Origin: Nitrobacter sp051912485
GTDB taxonomy: Bacteria; Pseudomonadota; Alphaproteobacteria; Rhizobiales; Xanthobacteraceae
NCBI RefSeq assembly: GCF_051912485.1
Contig: NZ_CP196822.1
Coordinates: 3,224,001-3,288,000, forward strand
Reading direction: 5' to 3'
Length of the DNA: 64,000 nucleotides
A program made the translations under genes and the position numbers. Below the pieces are notes generated by a model. It worked only from the letters and a program-made list of their open reading frames with translations. It searched no databases and had not been told where the DNA came from. Below are positions 16,225 through 24,236 of the stretch, piece by piece; the stretch's first letter is position 1; every line of letters starts with the position of its first letter.

Positions 16225-17466
16225 ATGTCGTCAACCATCTCCCCCCTCGCTCCCACTGATGTCCCAGACATGCCCGCAATCGCGGGCGTGCGCCTCGCGA
16301 CCGCCGCGGCCGGCATCCGCTACAAGGGCCGCACCGACGTGCTGTTGGCGCTGCTGGACAAGGGCACGACGGTGGCCGGGGTATTCACCAAATCCAAGTG
16401 CCCGTCGGCGCCAGTGGAGTGGTGCCGCGCCCGACTGAAAAGTGGGAGCGCGCGGGCGCTGGTGGTGAACTCCGGCAATGCCAATGCCTTCACCGGCAAG
16501 ACCGGCCGCCAATCGACCAAGCTCACCGCCGATACCGCCGCCAAAGCGGCCGGCTGCAAGGCGAGCGACATCTATCTCGCCTCGACCGGCGTGATCGGCG
16601 AACCGCTCGACGCCACAAAATTCAACGGCGTGCTGGAGACATTGGCGCGCAACGCTGCGCCCGACCGCTGGATGGACGCGGCGCGCGCTATCATGACCAC
16701 CGACACCTTTCCTAAGGTCGCGACCGCACGCGTGAAACTCGGCAAGGCGACCGTCACCATCAACGGCATGGCCAAGGGCGCCGGCATGATCGCGCCAGAC
16801 ATGGCGACCATGCTGTCGTTCGTCTTCACCGACGCGCCGATTTCAGCGACGGCGTTGCAATCGCTGTTGAAGAGCGGCGTCGAGGACACCTTCAACGCCG
16901 TCACCATCGACAGCGACACTTCCACCTCCGACACCCTGCTGGCGTTCGCGACCGGGGCCGCGAGCGCCCATGGCGCGCCGAAAATCTCCCGCGCCAACGA
17001 TCCGCGCCTGAAATCCTTTGCGAAAGCGTTTCACGGCATGCTGGCCGATCTCGCCGAACAGGTGGCGCGCGACGGCGAAGGCGCGCGCAAGCTGGTCGAG
17101 GTCATCGTCGAGGGCGCGACCTCGAAACTGTCGGCGCGCAGGATCGCCAAGTCGATCGCCAATTCGCCGCTGGTGAAGACGGCGATCGCCGGCGAGGACG
17201 CCAACTGGGGCCGCGTGGTGATGGCGGTCGGCAAGGCCGGCGAGCCGGCCGATCGCGACAAGCTCTCCATTTCGTTCAATGGCATCCGCGTCGCCACCCG
17301 TGGCGCGCGCGATCCTTCTTACGATGAAGCTGAAGTGTCGGCAGCGATGAAGAACCCGACTATCCAAATCAAGGTGGCGCTCGGCCTTGGCAAGGGCCGC
17401 GACCGCGTGCTGACCTGCGACCTCACCAAGGAGTATGTCGCGATCAACGGCGATTACCGGTCGTGA
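16225..17466 (+). CDS. argJ: Bifunctional ornithine acetyltransferase / N-acetylglutamate synthase
   Basis: A 413-residue Ntn-type enzyme of the cyclic arginine pathway: it transfers acetyl from N-acetylornithine to glutamate and may also use acetyl-CoA. The self-cleavage site is visible in MIAPDMATMLSFVFTDAP, where the Thr of ATML becomes the nucleophile of the beta chain; the KGAGMIAP motif precedes it. Start ATG 16225 (MSSTISPLAPTDVPDMPAIAG) fits the family. The frame is open further upstream to 15991, but that part is repeat DNA. The stop overlaps the GTG start of mutT, so the two are translationally coupled. Confidence 0.96.
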   Translation: MSSTISPLAPTDVPDMPAIAGVRLATAAAGIRYKGRTDVLLALLDKGTTVAGVFTKSKCPSAPVEWCRARLKSGSARALVVNSGNANAFTGKTGRQSTKLTADTAAKAAGCKASDIYLASTGVIGEPLDATKFNGVLETLARNAAPDRWMDAARAIMTTDTFPKVATARVKLGKATVTINGMAKGAGMIAPDMATMLSFVFTDAPISATALQSLLKSGVEDTFNAVTIDSDTSTSDTLLAFATGAASAHGAPKISRANDPRLKSFAKAFHGMLADLAEQVARDGEGARKLVEVIVEGATSKLSARRIAKSIANSPLVKTAIAGEDANWGRVVMAVGKAGEPADRDKLSISFNGIRVATRGARDPSYDEAEVSAAMKNPTIQIKVALGLGKGRDRVLTCDLTKEYVAINGDYRS

Positions 17467-17867
17467 TAAAACTCACTCTCGTCGTCGCCTGCGCCCTGAT
17501 CGACGCCGACAACCGCGTGCTGATCGCGCAGCGGCCCGAGGGCAAACAGCTTGCCGGGCTGTGGGAATTCCCGGGTGGCAAGTTCGAGCCGGGCGAGCGT
17601 CCCGAAGAGGCGCTAATTCGTGAACTGCGCGAGGAACTCGGCATCGTGACGCAGGAGCCCTGCCTCGCGCCACTGACCTTCGCGAGCCACGCCTATGAGA
17701 GCTTTCATCTGTTGATGCCGCTCTATATCTGCCGGCGCTGGCAAGGCGATGTGACCTCGAAAGAGGGGCAGGCGCTGAAGTGGGTTCGCGCCAACAGGCT
17801 GCGCGACTATCCGATGCCGCCGGCGGATATCCCGCTGATCCCGCCGCTGATCGATTTGCTGATGTAG
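17463..17867 (+). CDS. mutT: (Deoxy)nucleoside triphosphate pyrophosphohydrolase, MutT type
   Basis: A 134-residue Nudix hydrolase. The Nudix box is intact (GGKFEPGERPEEALIRELRE followed by ELGI, fitting Gx5Ex7REUxEExGU). Sequence style (VVACALIDADNRVLIAQRPEGK, LAGLWEFPGGK) is that of MutT proteins that remove 8-oxo-dGTP from the nucleotide pool. It starts with GTG at 17463, overlapping the argJ TGA by four bases, so expression should depend on argJ translation. Confidence 0.9.
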   Translation: MIKLTLVVACALIDADNRVLIAQRPEGKQLAGLWEFPGGKFEPGERPEEALIRELREELGIVTQEPCLAPLTFASHAYESFHLLMPLYICRRWQGDVTSKEGQALKWVRANRLRDYPMPPADIPLIPPLIDLLM

Positions 17868-17944
17868 GGACGGCTTTTCCAGTCGTCATGGCCGGGCTCG
17901 TCGCGGCCATCGACGTCTTTGACGCGGTAATGAATTCAAGACCT

Positions 17945-17973
17945 GGATGCCCGCGACAAGCGCGGGCATGATG
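17945..17973. repeat. Short GC-rich palindrome (ATGCCCGCG / CGCGGGCAT)
   Basis: A compact hairpin, GATGCCCGCG-ACAAG-CGCGGGCATG, between the convergent ends of mutT and the methyltransferase. On the plus strand it is followed by ATGATGC then a T run, so it may help end mutT transcription. Confidence 0.6.
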
Positions 17974-18828
17974 CTATTTTTTGTCGGCCGCTCTCTTCAC
18001 CGCTGCTTCGAGACTCGCCTTAGCCGAACCGGGTTGCAACGGCTTCTGCTGGCTCTCATGCGGCGCCCAACCCGACAACCAGACGATATCGAAGGTCGCG
18101 CGGATACGGCCGTCGGGGTCAGTGAAGCGCTCATGATAGATTTGCGCCATCCGTAGCAGCGTTGCTCGGCGCAAAGGCGTCCGCCGCCGCTCGGCCAGGA
18201 TGTTGGCCGCACCCATGCGGCGCAGGTCGTGCATCAGCGCGAAAGCATCGCCATAACGCACCACGACGCGATCGACGTCCGTCACCGGCACCGCGAAGCC
18301 GGCCCGTTGCAGCAGCGCACCGGCGTCGCGCAGATCGGCGAACGGCGCGACGCGCGGCGACATGCCTCCCTCAAGCTCGGACTCGGCGGCGGCGAACGCC
18401 TGACGCAATTCGGTCAGCGTCTCGCCGCCGATGGTGGCTGCGAGCAGTAATCCATCCGGCTTCAGCGCACGGCGAATCTGCGCCAGAACGCCCGGCAGAT
18501 CGTTAACGAACTGGAAGGCCAGTCCGGAGACAGCGAGATCGAGCGATTCCGGCAGCAGTCCCAAGGCTTCGCTCTCGTCGACAGGAAGATCGACGGGCGA
18601 GAGCTCGGCGACGTGCGCTGCGAGTGCGCCGCGCACCTGATCGCCCGGCGTGCCGATATCCGCCGCATGTTGAAACACGCGCAACACGGCCTGCAGGCGC
18701 TCCGCCATATCCTCCGCGACGCGATCGAGCAGAAACGGCACCGCTCCCATCCTGGCTGCACGCCGCTGGCGCACGCGCAGCAAGGCGCGGTCGAACAGAA
18801 CGGGCGGCGATGACGGGTTCGGAGCCAT
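17974..18828 (-). CDS. SAM-dependent methyltransferase, NDUFAF5/BioC-like
   Basis: About 284 residues. The N terminus (PPVLFDRALLRVRQRRAAR) and the body (ESLDLAVSGLAFQFVNDLPGVLAQIRRALKPDGLLLAATIGGETLTELR) match the BioC-like methyltransferase group that includes mitochondrial NDUFAF5, a complex I assembly factor. In mitochondria that protein modifies an arginine of a complex I subunit; whether the bacterial homologue does the same is inference. Starts at 18828 (MAPNPSSPP) or 18849 are both possible; neither has a clear ribosome site. The gene is divergent from comF. Confidence 0.85.
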   Translation of the reverse strand: MAPNPSSPPVLFDRALLRVRQRRAARMGAVPFLLDRVAEDMAERLQAVLRVFQHAADIGTPGDQVRGALAAHVAELSPVDLPVDESEALGLLPESLDLAVSGLAFQFVNDLPGVLAQIRRALKPDGLLLAATIGGETLTELRQAFAAAESELEGGMSPRVAPFADLRDAGALLQRAGFAVPVTDVDRVVVRYGDAFALMHDLRRMGAANILAERRRTPLRRATLLRMAQIYHERFTDPDGRIRATFDIVWLSGWAPHESQQKPLQPGSAKASLEAAVKRAADKK

Positions 18829-18967
18829 GCGGCTTGGTACGCCGATCATCCCGTCGCTGGCAACTGCACGTCGACCGCCTTTCCTTGTCCCCGCTAGCGG
18901 GACGAGGTTAAGCGCGCGCCGCGCATGAATGCTTGAGCCGAGCTCACGTCAGCGTTAGCCTCGTCCC

Positions 18968-19777
18968 ATGGACGCAGAGACTGCACCGTCACGTTCCATG
19001 GCCGGCCGTCTGCACGGTGCGCTGCGGCAATGCCTTGGCGCGGTGTCCCACGCGGCGCGAACGGCGCTCGATATCGCGCTGCCGACCCTTTGCGCCGCCT
19101 GCCGCGAACCGGTCGCAGGCGTTGGCGTTTGTGCCGATTGCTGGACCAAACTGTCGTTCATTGAACGCCCTTATTGCCCCCGTCTCGGCACCCCCTTTGT
19201 TTATGATCCGGGGTCCAGCATGCTGTCGATGGAGGCGATCGCCAATCCCCCGGCCTATCAGCGTGCCCGCGCCGCGGTACGCTACGACGATGTCGCCAAG
19301 GTGCTGGTCCACGCACTGAAGTATCAGGACCGCACTGACCTCGCGCCTGCGATGGGCCGTTGGATGGCGCGCGCGGGTACCGAATTGCTCGACGGCGCCG
19401 ATGTTCTGATCCCGGTGCCGCTGCACTGGCGGCGCGGCTGGAGCCGCCGCTACAGCCAGTCCGGCGCGCTGGCACGCACCATCGCCGGACAATCGGGCGT
19501 TCCGGTCGTGACGGACGCGCTACGGCGCATCCGCCCCACCCGGCAACAGGTCGGATTGTCGAGAAACGACCGCGCCCGCAATGTGCAGGGCGCGTTCAAG
19601 GTTGCGATTGAGCGCACCAGTCGGATCCAGGGCCGCCGGATCGTTCTGATCGACGATGTCCTGACATCGGGTGCGACGGTGGACGCCTGCGCGCGCGTAC
19701 TGTTGCGCGCCAAAGCCGCGCAGGTGGACGTGCTGGTTTTCGCCCGGGTTGTCGACACCATGAAAGCTCCCATATAA
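18968..19777 (+). CDS. ComF family protein (phosphoribosyltransferase-like)
   Basis: A 269-residue protein with an N-terminal four-cysteine zinc motif (LCAACREPVAGVGVCADCW) and a C-terminal type I phosphoribosyltransferase domain with the PRPP-binding loop RIVLIDDVLTSGATV. ComF is needed for DNA uptake in naturally competent bacteria; in most alphaproteobacteria its role is unknown. The conserved VPLHWRRGWSRRYSQSGALA and RPTRQQVGLSRNDRARNVQGAF segments identify it well. The downstream hydrolase begins 52 bp after its stop. Confidence 0.92.
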   Translation: MDAETAPSRSMAGRLHGALRQCLGAVSHAARTALDIALPTLCAACREPVAGVGVCADCWTKLSFIERPYCPRLGTPFVYDPGSSMLSMEAIANPPAYQRARAAVRYDDVAKVLVHALKYQDRTDLAPAMGRWMARAGTELLDGADVLIPVPLHWRRGWSRRYSQSGALARTIAGQSGVPVVTDALRRIRPTRQQVGLSRNDRARNVQGAFKVAIERTSRIQGRRIVLIDDVLTSGATVDACARVLLRAKAAQVDVLVFARVVDTMKAPI

Positions 19778-19829
19778 TTAAGGCTCGAACCCGAAGCCTT
19801 GTGTCTGCTCGCGGGGGAAAGGCAACGAC

Positions 19830-20708
19830 ATGGACACCGAGACCACGTTCATCGCGGCGATGATCCAGATGCGGGCCGGTCTCCTGCCCGAGCCAAATCT
19901 CGACCAGGGCGCGAGGCTGATTCGCGAGGCGGCGGCGCAGGGCGCAAGCTTCGTGCAAACCCCCGAAGTCAGCAACATGATGCAGACCGATCGCATCGCG
20001 TTGTTTGAGCAGCTCCGGAGCGAAGACGACGACCGCTCGCTCGCCGGCTATCGCGATCTGGCGCGCGAATTGAAAATCCATCTCAATATCGGTTCGCTGG
20101 CGTTGCAGATCACGCCCGAGAAAGCTGTCAACCGCTCGTTCCTGATCGGGCCGTCCGGCGACATCCTCGCGCGCTATGACAAGATCCACATGTTTGATAT
20201 CGATCTCGGCGGCGAAAGCTATCGCGAGTCCGCCAACTATCAGCCGGGCGAGACCGCCGTGATAACCGACCTGCCTTGGGGCAGACTCGGCATGACGATC
20301 TGCTACGACGTGCGCTTTCCGGCGCTATACCGGGCGCTGGCCGAAGCCGGCGCGTCGTTCCTCACGGTGCCCTCGGCCTTCACCAAAAAGACCGGTGAGG
20401 CGCATTGGCACACGCTGCTGCGCGCCCGCGCCATCGAGAACGGCTGCTTCGTGTTCGCTGCAGCACAAGCCGGGCTGCACGAGAACAACCGCGAAACGTT
20501 CGGCCATTCGCTGATCGTCGATCCCTGGGGCACGGTGCTGGCCGAAGGCGGTGGCACCGAACCCGGCATCGTGCTGGCGACGATCGACCCTGCCAAAGTC
20601 GCGACCGCGCGCAAGACCGTACCCTCGTTGCAGCACGGGCGACGATTTTCCTTCGCCGATCATAAGTCGGCGAGCGACCATCTGCATCTTGTACGAGGCT
20701 CGGCATGA
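19830..20708 (+). CDS. Carbon-nitrogen hydrolase (nitrilase superfamily, Nit-like)
   Basis: A 292-residue cytoplasmic amidase of the nitrilase superfamily. The Glu-Lys-Cys triad is in place: Glu in FVQTPEVSNM, Lys in ARYDKIHMFDID, Cys in MTICYDVRFPALYRALAEAG. The motif set is that of Nit1/NitFhit and bacterial YbeM-like proteins that hydrolyse deaminated glutathione; that substrate is a family-based guess. Its TGA overlaps the ATG of the short DUF1178 gene (ATGA), so it heads a tightly coupled run of genes. Confidence 0.9.
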   Translation: MDTETTFIAAMIQMRAGLLPEPNLDQGARLIREAAAQGASFVQTPEVSNMMQTDRIALFEQLRSEDDDRSLAGYRDLARELKIHLNIGSLALQITPEKAVNRSFLIGPSGDILARYDKIHMFDIDLGGESYRESANYQPGETAVITDLPWGRLGMTICYDVRFPALYRALAEAGASFLTVPSAFTKKTGEAHWHTLLRARAIENGCFVFAAAQAGLHENNRETFGHSLIVDPWGTVLAEGGGTEPGIVLATIDPAKVATARKTVPSLQHGRRFSFADHKSASDHLHLVRGSA

Positions 20709-20944
20709 TCCGCTACAATCTGCGCTGCGAGCGCGGCCACACTTTCGAAAGCTGGTTCCAAAGCTCGTCGTCCTATGACTCGCAGGTCAAACGCAAGCTC
20801 GTGACCTGCGCGGTCTGCGGCTCGGAGAAGGTCGAGAAGGCGATTATGGCCCCGCGGCTCGCCGGCTCCAAGAAGCGCACGCCGAGGCTCGCGGCCGCTC
20901 CCGCATTTACGATAGACGACCCTCCCGAGCGAGGTTCGGCATGA
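20705..20944 (+). CDS. DUF1178 family protein, truncated tandem copy
   Basis: A 79-residue shortened copy of the gene directly downstream. The first ~53 residues (zinc-ribbon-like start, with CxxC in TCAVCGS) differ from the full copy at only about three positions; after that it departs and ends in PPERGSA. The ending RGSA matches the last residues of the upstream hydrolase, indicating that the duplication copied the hydrolase/DUF1178 junction. It is coupled by ATGA overlaps on both sides. Whether the short product is functional is unknown; the reading frame is kept, so it may be made. Confidence 0.7.
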   Translation: MIRYNLRCERGHTFESWFQSSSSYDSQVKRKLVTCAVCGSEKVEKAIMAPRLAGSKKRTPRLAAAPAFTIDDPPERGSA

Positions 20945-21384
20945 TCCGCTACAACCTGCGCTGCGACCGCGGCCACACCTTCGAAAGCTGGTTCCAGAGC
21001 TCGTCGGCCTACGATTCGCAGGTCAAGCGCAAGCTCGTAACCTGCGCGGTCTGCGGCTCGGCGAAAGTCGAGAAGGCGATCATGGCGCCGCGGCTCGCCC
21101 GCACCGGAAAGCGCGGCGAGGTTGCGCCTGCTGATTCCTCCATGCCCGCGACGGTAACGCAGGAGCGCGAGCTTCGCGCCGAGATCAAGCAGTTGCACGA
21201 TCATCTGATCAAGAACGCCGACAACGTCGGCGCACGATTTCCCAACGAAGCCCGCAAAATGCATTACGGCGATATCGAGCATCGCCCGATCTACGGCGAG
21301 GCGTCGCCTGAGGAAACGAGATCGCTGATCGAGGAAGGCGTCGAGGTCGGGTCGCTGCCGGTGCTGCCGGACGACCGGAACTAA
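20941..21384 (+). CDS. DUF1178 family protein
   Basis: A 147-residue protein of the DUF1178 family: an N-terminal rubredoxin/FmdB-like zinc ribbon (MIRYNLRCDRGHTFESWF ... CAVCGS), a flexible middle, and a C-terminal helix-rich domain (ERELRAEIKQLHDHLIKNAD; GARFPNEARKMHYGDIEHRPIYGEA). The function is unknown; it occurs next to the nitrilase-type gene in many alphaproteobacteria, so a shared pathway is likely. Its ATG overlaps the stop of the truncated copy. Confidence 0.85.
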   Translation: MIRYNLRCDRGHTFESWFQSSSAYDSQVKRKLVTCAVCGSAKVEKAIMAPRLARTGKRGEVAPADSSMPATVTQERELRAEIKQLHDHLIKNADNVGARFPNEARKMHYGDIEHRPIYGEASPEETRSLIEEGVEVGSLPVLPDDRN

Positions 21385-21390
21385 GGGGCT

Positions 21391-21831
21391 ATGACGCTGG
21401 ACACGTTTCCGTCCTGGCTGTTCTGGGCACTGCTGTCGGCGGCATTCGCAGCGCTGACCGCCATCTTTGCCAAGGTCGGGGTCGAGGGCATCAATTCCGA
21501 TATCGCCACTTTCATCCGCACCATCGTTGTCCTCGTCAGTCTCGGCCTGATCCTGTTGGCGACGGGACAGTTCAGCCACTCCGGCCCAATCCCGGCCCGG
21601 AGCTGGGTTTTTCTCGTGCTGTCGGGACTGGGCACCGGCGCATCGTGGCTCTGCTATTTTCGTGCGCTCAAGCTCGGTCCGGCCACGCTGGTCGCGCCGA
21701 TCGACAAGCTGAGCGTCGTGCTGGTGGCCTTGTTCGGCGTCGTCTTTCTTGGCGAGCGCCCGTCACTGAATGGCTGGATTGGAATCGCCTTGATCGCAGC
21801 CGGCGCAGTGCTGATTGCATTCAAACGCTAA
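21391..21831 (+). CDS. EamA-domain membrane protein, single-domain (half-size DMT transporter)
   Basis: A 146-residue protein with about five transmembrane helices making one EamA unit (FWALLSAAFAALTAIFAKVG; later LGPATLVAPIDKLSVVLVALFGVVFLGER). Full-length drug/metabolite transporters have two such units, so this probably works as a dimer, like other half-size members. Substrate unknown. The stop codon ends at 21831 and the converging neighbour's stop begins at 21832, so the two genes abut tail to tail with no spacer. Confidence 0.85.
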   Translation: MTLDTFPSWLFWALLSAAFAALTAIFAKVGVEGINSDIATFIRTIVVLVSLGLILLATGQFSHSGPIPARSWVFLVLSGLGTGASWLCYFRALKLGPATLVAPIDKLSVVLVALFGVVFLGERPSLNGWIGIALIAAGAVLIAFKR

Positions 21832-22732
21832 CTAAACCGCCACCAGCAACCCGACGCCGATCACGATCAGCGCGATACCGCCAAGCTCACGCAACGAAAG
21901 CGGCTGCTTGAACGAATAATACGACACCGCCTGCGCAAACAGCACCTCGACCAGCGCCAGCGTGCGGACATTGGCAGCGGCGGTGAGTGCGAACGCCAGG
22001 AGCCAGAATTGCGAGGCGAACGCACCCAAAAAGCCTGCGAACAGCGACGGCCGCCACAAGCCGAGAATTCGTCTTGGCACGTCCGGCGTGCGCAGCATCA
22101 GATACGCCGTCAGCACCGCCGTTTGCACGAACAGCCCGAACACCAGCGTGTAGGACGCCGCGGTGACAAACGATACGCCCGGCACGGCAATGATGGCGCC
22201 GCGAAAGCCGACCGCGGACAGGGCGAAGCAGGCGGCTGCGACCAGCCCCAGCGCCGTCGGCTTGAGATCGGCGAAGCCCTTGGCGCCCCCGGGGCCGGAG
22301 TGCGGTGATGACGACGCCGACGGTGGCGATCAGAATCGCGACCACTTTCAGCAAGGTGAGATGGTCGCCGAGAAAAACAAATCCGAAAATCGCAGTCTGG
22401 ATCGCTTCGGTCTTCAGATACGCCGTCGTCACCACGAACGAGCGGTCGTTCATCGCGAGCAGCATCAAGCCGGTGCCGACAATCTGCGTGAGCGCGCCGA
22501 GCAACAGCCACAGCCAGAAGGCAGCGACCGGCCAAGGGATCGGGTCGCCGGTGAAAGCGATCACCAGAGCGAAAAAGATCAGCGAAAACGGGAAACCGAA
22601 CAGGAAGCGGATATTGGTCGCGCCCCACGTGCCGAGCGGACCGGTCAGCGACCGCTGCATCGCGTTGCGCGCCACCTGTCCGAACGCAGCCGTGACGGTG
22701 AAGGGTATCCAGAGCGAGGCGATGGTGAACAT
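21832..22732 (-). pseudogene. EamA/DMT family transporter, interrupted by a frameshift
   Basis: Translation from ATG 22732 gives ten-helix DMT transporter sequence (FTIASLWIPFTVTAAFGQ, LLLGALTQIVGTGLMLLAMN) up to VITALRPRG near 22290. The frame then turns into unrelated arginine-rich sequence. The second EamA unit continues in another frame (GFADLKPTALGLVAAACFAL through GGIALIVIGVGLLVAV) and ends in TAG at 21832. One extra base in the CCCCGGGGG run (about 22286-22294) explains the break. Removing it restores a single ~300-residue two-domain protein. It may be a recent pseudogene, a phase-variable site or a sequencing error. Confidence 0.8.
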
Positions 22733-22780
22733 GAAAGATGTCTTATCACCCTTCCCTTGAGCAGGAGGGCTGAGGAAGCC

Positions 22781-23554
22781 TCACCCCACCGCTTCCGCCA
22801 CCACCATGTAGTTGACATCCATGTCGGACGACAGGCTCCACTTGTCCGCGAACGGGCTGTAGACCACGCCGCTCTGCTCAGTGATGCCGAGCTTGTTGCG
22901 CTCGAGGTGACGCGCGAGTTCGTCGGGGGTGACGAATTTGTCCCACTGGTGGGTGCCGCGCGGCAGCCAGCGCATTACGTATTCCGCCGCAACAATGCCG
23001 AGCGCAAAGCTCTTCCAGTTGCGGTTGAGGGTAGAGGCCACCATCATGCCGCCCGGTTTCAGCATCGCGGCGCAGCGGTCGAGGAACAGGCCGACATCGG
23101 CGACATGCTCCACCACCTCCATCGCGAGTATGATATCGAAGCGCTCGCGCACATCCATGTCTTCCACCGTGGTGCAGCGATAATCGATCGACAGATGGGC
23201 TTTCTCGGCATGCAGCTTCGCCGCGGCGATGTTGGTCGCGGAAGGATCGACCCCGATCACATCCGCGCCAAGCCGTGTGAACGGCTCACACAAAAGGCCG
23301 GCACCGCAGCCGATATCGAGCAGCCTGAGGTCCGCAAGGCAGTTCAGGCTGCGAACGCTGCGCTCGAACTTGCGGCAGGCGGCGTCGCGGATGAACTGGA
23401 GCCGCAGCGGGTTGATCCTGTGCAGCGGCGCCATCTTGCCGTTGGGATCCCACCACTCCTGCGACAGTTTCGAGAACTTCGCGATCTCGGCGGGATCGAC
23501 CGTTGATCCTGAAGCGGCTGAAGAATTCGCGGAAGGGTTGACTTGCATGGCCAT
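22781..23554 (-). CDS. ubiG: Ubiquinone biosynthesis 3-O-methyltransferase
   Basis: A 257-residue SAM-dependent methyltransferase for both O-methylation steps of ubiquinone synthesis. The start region FSKLSQEWWDPNGKMAPLHRINPLRLQFI is characteristic of UbiG; SAM-binding motif I is LRLLDIGCGAGLLCEPF, and motifs IDYRCTTVEDMD and FDIILAMEVVEHV follow. Length is normal. The nucleotide stretch before it (PH-domain gene) is in the same orientation, 15 bp upstream; lysC is divergent beyond that. Confidence 0.94.
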   Translation of the reverse strand: MAMQVNPSANSSAASGSTVDPAEIAKFSKLSQEWWDPNGKMAPLHRINPLRLQFIRDAACRKFERSVRSLNCLADLRLLDIGCGAGLLCEPFTRLGADVIGVDPSATNIAAAKLHAEKAHLSIDYRCTTVEDMDVRERFDIILAMEVVEHVADVGLFLDRCAAMLKPGGMMVASTLNRNWKSFALGIVAAEYVMRWLPRGTHQWDKFVTPDELARHLERNKLGITEQSGVVYSPFADKWSLSSDMDVNYMVVAEAVG

Positions 23555-23569
23555 GGCTACGCGTGGCTC

Positions 23570-24037
23570 CTATCGCGCCGTGATGTGATTGCGGAACGCC
23601 AGTGGCGAGGCGATGGTTCTGATCCTCTCAGCCCCTTCGCCGACCCCGCGCACCATCACGTCGCCGTAGTTGAGAATACGGCCGAGAATACTCTGATTGA
23701 CATCCACGCTCTCGACCTTGTCCAGGCTCATCTCGAAGGTACGCCGCTTGATGAAGCCTGTCTTGTGCACAACCCGCAAATTGGTCACGTCGGTCTCGGT
23801 GGTCCAGCGGTGAAACCATGCCCTCAACATCCAGTACAATGCCACGAGCGCCGCAATGACGGCCAGCGCCAGGCACAACAGCATCGGCGTCTCGGTCACG
23901 AACATCTGCGAACCCAGGAAAAGGGCGAGCGCCGCGATCCAGGCCGCGATGGCCGGCAAATAGAAAATCCAGTGCACGTTGGTCGAATACAATACCTTCT
24001 CGCCCGGTTGCAGAATATCGTCGACATAACGCCCCAT
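23570..24037 (-). CDS. PH domain-containing membrane protein
   Basis: A 155-residue protein with two N-terminal transmembrane helices (~23-43 and ~50-72) followed by a bacterial PH (bPH2/YdbS-like) domain: VTNLRVVHKTGFIKRRTFEMSLDKVESVDVNQSILGRILNYGDVMVRG. The motif RxxxxSLDKVESV...G.ILNYG.V is typical. Function unknown, probably at the inner membrane facing the cytoplasm. It is 15 bp upstream of ubiG on the same strand. Confidence 0.85.
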   Translation of the reverse strand: MGRYVDDILQPGEKVLYSTNVHWIFYLPAIAAWIAALALFLGSQMFVTETPMLLCLALAVIAALVALYWMLRAWFHRWTTETDVTNLRVVHKTGFIKRRTFEMSLDKVESVDVNQSILGRILNYGDVMVRGVGEGAERIRTIASPLAFRNHITAR

Positions 24038-24174
24038 CGGCCTGCCTCACGCGCCTTCCCTGGATTATCCGGCCATCAGTGGAACGGCTGGAAGCCGGGT
24101 TGCCTGCCCGCAACCGCGCCGGTATGTATACGCGCCTTCTCGCCCGCGCGCCCCGCTTTTCGCACGATATCTTA

Positions 24175-24216
24175 TCCAGTTAGCCCTTTTATCCAGTTAG
24201 CCTTGTCCAGTTAGCC
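24175..24216 (+). repeat. Three direct repeats of TCCAGTTAGCC in the lysC leader
   Basis: Exact 11-bp copies at 24175-24185, 24192-24202 and 24206-24216, ending 20 bp before the lysC start codon. Spacings are 17 and 14 bp start to start. Confidence 0.9.
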
Positions 24217-24236
24217 TTGGGAACACACCATCCGTC

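Noticed and set aside
19778..19829. Missing glutaredoxin gene between comF and the hydrolase
   Set aside because: I recall grxC at this place in some relatives, but cannot confirm it without a comparison; the 52-bp gap itself shows no remnant.
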